From positions 1 through 34,106 of the forward strand of contig NZ_FOOK01000033.1 of the NCBI RefSeq assembly GCF_900113175.1: DNA of 34,106 nt, in the 5' to 3' direction. The translations under genes and the position numbers were made by a program. The stretch is from Planifilum fulgidum (GTDB lineage: Bacteria; Bacillota; Bacilli; Thermoactinomycetales; DSM-44946). This document shows, one piece after another, positions 31,955-34,106 of this stretch; position 1 is the stretch's first letter, and the number at the start of each line of letters is the position of its first letter. The notes under the pieces were generated by a model. The model made no database searches, was not told where the DNA came from, and was given only the letters and a program-made list of their open reading frames with translations.

Positions 31955-32239
31955 ATGGATTTTTTGGAACGGGAAATGGCTCAGGATATGCTGCTGATGG
32001 AAAAGCAGCTGACGCAATCCTACACCACGGCGGAGACGGAATGCGCCAACGAGGGCCTGCGGAAAACGTTGCACCGGCTCCACGAGGATACGGAATCGAT
32101 GCATGCCCGGTTGTTTCACGCGATGCATCAGCGGGGATGGTACCAGACGCCGGTTGCCGGACAGCAGGCGATTGAAACGGCCATTCTCTCCTGGGAGCAG
32201 AAGGAGTTGAGGGGAGAACGGCGGGAAACCCCGCGATGA
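31955..32239 (+). CDS. CotF-type spore coat protein
   Basis: A 94-residue protein, ATG 31955 behind GGAGGGAGG. It has the Coat_F pattern: AQDMLLMEKQLTQSYTTAET, then ECANEGLRKTLHRLHED and ARLFHAMHQRGWYQTP, the GWY ending being typical. It is a mother-cell-made structural coat component by family. It lies 48 nt after its shorter partner and 52 nt before the FMN-dependent gene, so the three may share a transcript. Confidence 0.85.
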   Translation: MDFLEREMAQDMLLMEKQLTQSYTTAETECANEGLRKTLHRLHEDTESMHARLFHAMHQRGWYQTPVAGQQAIETAILSWEQKELRGERRETPR

Positions 32240-32291
32240 TGCGTAGAGGTTTTGCCCGCGTGGACGGTTTTCGAGGGAAAGGAGGGATCCG

Positions 32292-33728
32292 ATGATCTCT
32301 TGGCTGATGCACCGCATGACCAATGTGGTGGTGGACGCAATCGTCAACCGGGTGCTGCAGGACCCCTATACCGAGAATCTGTTTTCTTTCCTCACCATCG
32401 CCCAGAAACTGACGCCGCGGGCTATCGTGGAGGCGGGGATGCGGGCGGAATCGGGAAAACCCCTGGAACGCCCCCTGGGCAGTCCGGTGGTTTTGTCCCC
32501 CTGGGAGAAGCTGCTGTTCAATCCCGTTCACCTGTACCGTCTTCCCACCCCCGACGGGGTGCAGATTGCGACGGAGGTGACGATCGGCCCGAGGGCCCGG
32601 AGGCCCTTGACGCTGGAGATCCCGGTGTTGATTTCCGGAATGTCCTACGGCGGCGCCCTCGGATTGAAGGCCAAGATCGCCCTGGCCCGCGGCGCCTCCC
32701 TGGCCGGGACGGCCACCAATTCCGGAGAGGCGCCCTTGATCGAAGAAGAGCGGAAGGAAGCCAAGTTCTTCATCGGCCAGTACAACCGGGGCGGGTGGAT
32801 GAACACGGATGAGCAATTGAAGCGGCTGGATGCCATTGAAATCCAATTGGGGCAGGGGGCTCAGGCGGCGGCGCCGATGGGCACCCGTTCCTGGCAGATC
32901 GATGAAACCTTCCGGAAACGGTTCAACCTGGCCGAGGGGGAAGACGCCCGGATCCACACCCGCCTGCCGGGGATGAACCGGGTGGAGGATTTTCCGCCGC
33001 TGGTCCGGGAGCTTCGGGAGCGTTACGGCGTCCCGGTGGGACTGAAAACCTGCGCCACCCACTATCTGGAGCGCGAGATTGATGTGGCGCTGGAGGGGGG
33101 AATCGACTATATCGTCGTGGACGGTGCGGAAGCGGGAACCCACGGCGGGCCGACGATCCTTCAGGATGATGTGGGTTTGCCCACCCTGCACGCCCTGGCC
33201 CGAACCGTCCGCCATCTGGAGCGGCGGGGCGTGAAGCGGGATGTGTCGGTGATCGCCGCCGGGGGATTGACGACGCCGGGCCATTTTCTCAAGGCGATGG
33301 CTCTCGGGGCGGATGCCGTCTACATCGGTTCGATCGCCCTGGTGGCGATGCTCCAAACCCAGATGAACATCGCCTCCCCCTTTGAACCTCCGGTTCAGAC
33401 GGTTTTGTACCACGGGAAGTTCAAAGAGGACATCGATGTGGAAAAGGGAGCGGAGCACCTGGCCAAATTTCTCAAATCCTGCGTCGAGGAAATGAAAATG
33501 GTGGCTTACGCCCTGGGCAAGACGGATCTCAATCAGATCGACCGGAGCGACCTGGTCTGCGTCGATCGGGAGCTGGCCCGCCTTCTGGGTGTCGACTACG
33601 CGGGGCTGCCCCGGGAGGAGCAACATCTGGCCTGGACGGAAGAGAAGGATCCCTGGGATTTTGCCAAACCCATTTCGGGAGAGCCCGGGCGGGCGAGGGA
33701 GGCCGAGGCCCCGCCGCCGGTTCATTGA
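32292..33728 (+). CDS. FMN-binding glutamate-synthase-like protein (YerD type)
   Basis: A 478-residue protein, ATG 32292, behind AAAGGAGGG. It covers the FMN/TIM-barrel synthase domain of glutamate synthase: ISGMSYGGALGLKAKIALAR, TNSGEAPLIEEE, QLGQGAQAAAPMGT, YIVVDGAEAGTHGGP and IAAGGLTTPGHFLKAMALGA. The glutaminase domain is absent. It is like Bacillus YerD, whose reaction is unknown. It follows the coat protein genes closely. An oxidoreductase at the end of a coat cluster is unusual; it may modify a coat component or merely be a neighbour. No terminator was found before the insertion element at about 33763. Confidence 0.88.
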   Translation: MISWLMHRMTNVVVDAIVNRVLQDPYTENLFSFLTIAQKLTPRAIVEAGMRAESGKPLERPLGSPVVLSPWEKLLFNPVHLYRLPTPDGVQIATEVTIGPRARRPLTLEIPVLISGMSYGGALGLKAKIALARGASLAGTATNSGEAPLIEEERKEAKFFIGQYNRGGWMNTDEQLKRLDAIEIQLGQGAQAAAPMGTRSWQIDETFRKRFNLAEGEDARIHTRLPGMNRVEDFPPLVRELRERYGVPVGLKTCATHYLEREIDVALEGGIDYIVVDGAEAGTHGGPTILQDDVGLPTLHALARTVRHLERRGVKRDVSVIAAGGLTTPGHFLKAMALGADAVYIGSIALVAMLQTQMNIASPFEPPVQTVLYHGKFKEDIDVEKGAEHLAKFLKSCVEEMKMVAYALGKTDLNQIDRSDLVCVDRELARLLGVDYAGLPREEQHLAWTEEKDPWDFAKPISGEPGRAREAEAPPPVH

Positions 33729-33762
33729 AAAAACCCTGCGGTCCGTGGTCAAGCCCCAAAAA

Positions 33763-34106
33763 TGTAGACACGTAAAAACACCCGGCTTATGCGGCGTGCT
33801 GACGCCTGTATTCTACAGGCGTCAGCTTGTTTAATTTCAGTTGAAGCCGCTCCTCGTTGTAAAAACGAATATACCTTTGAATTAGGATTTGAGCCTGCTC
33901 AGTATCTTGGATATGATGGTGTTGGAGAGCTTCTGTCTTTAAGTGGGAGAAGAAGCTCTCGATTGGGGCATTGTCCAAGCAATTGCCTCTTCTTGACATG
34001 CTGGATCTGAGGCCAAACTGAGCTAGCATGTGATGGTAGTCATGGGACGTGTACTGGAAACCACGGTCACTGTGAAGGATGGTTCCAGACACGTCCGCTC
34101 TTTTTT
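33763..34106. mobile_element. IS3-type element, end with partial transposase
   Basis: The boundary is set by the TGT end (TGTAGACACGTAAAAACACC), 24 nt before the transposase stop. This fits the TG-ends of IS3-family elements. The other end is beyond the window. Confidence 0.6.
33787..34106 (-). CDS. IS3-family transposase OrfB, C-terminal part
   Basis: About 106 residues open to the window edge. The rve integrase core is clear: HSDRGFQYTSHDYHHMLAQF supplies the second Asp of the DDE triad, and SRRGNCLDNAPIESFFSHLK supplies the Glu. The ending YIRFYNEERLQLKLNKLTPV with EYRRQ is standard for IS3/IS150-type OrfB. The first Asp, the N-terminal part and OrfA lie outside the window. It sits 58 nt after the YerD-type gene. 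Confidence 0.93.
   Translation of the reverse strand, partial: KRADVSGTILHSDRGFQYTSHDYHHMLAQFGLRSSMSRRGNCLDNAPIESFFSHLKTEALQHHHIQDTEQAQILIQRYIRFYNEERLQLKLNKLTPVEYRRQHAA

Noticed and set aside
1-34106. CRISPR arrays, tRNA or rRNA genes
   Set aside because: No regularly spaced repeats, no cloverleaf-like CCA-ended segments and no rRNA core sequences were seen.

Overview
The window looks like chromosome of a GC-rich, endospore-forming Firmicute, most likely a member of the Thermoactinomycetaceae (Planifilum/Kroppenstedtia type). The reasons are AGGAGG-type ribosome sites with many TTG and GTG starts, Bacillus-type sporulation genes (prkA-yhbH-spoVR, RsfA-type regulator, two CotF-type coat proteins, ypuI, yccU), and DUF6230/DUF6114-type genes otherwise familiar from hyphal actinomycetes. 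The genus is inference.

Layout. A cut IS630-type transposase (1-242) and a cut IS3-type transposase (33787-34106) lie at the two edges. 373-4470: a GAF-LuxR regulator divergent from a zinc alcohol dehydrogenase and an aldehyde dehydrogenase, with two matched inverted repeats between them. 4760-6965: a three-gene secreted/membrane set whose third product ends in an HPr-like domain that seems to have lost its phosphorylation sites. 7297-10874: an operon of an SCP2-type lipid carrier, an R2lox Mn/Fe oxidase with all its metal ligands, a UbiB/AarF-type kinase and a coiled-coil protein, closed by a terminator. 11266-14538: an AT-rich island of decayed or intact immunity-type genes and a toxin-tail-like fragment, i.e. 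a worn polymorphic-toxin locus without its toxin gene. 14760-18278: an unknown gene, an iron alcohol dehydrogenase with a DUF3054 membrane protein, and a small protein kinase. 18565-20124: an orphan solute-binding lipoprotein. 20330-24751: the spoVR-yhbH-prkA sporulation operon on the minus strand. 25177-28319: yccU, glycerate kinase, ypuI and a TPR protein. 28356-28492: a likely unannotated small RNA with its own promoter and terminator. 28648-29826: nagA, followed by a hairpin-rich spacer. 30119-33728: RsfA-type regulator, coiled-coil protein, small unknown protein, two coat proteins and a YerD-type FMN glutamate-synthase-like protein.

How they work together. Two blocks concern sporulation (20330-24751 and 30119-32239, perhaps including 32292-33728). 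Two blocks concern alcohol/aldehyde oxidation (1816-4470 and 15815-17376). The R2lox operon joins a lipid-binding protein, a lipid-binding oxidase and a UbiB-type ATPase, which suggests an uncharacterised lipid oxidation route. The best candidates for undescribed biology are the HPr-like secreted triad, the R2lox operon and the CU-rich small RNA.
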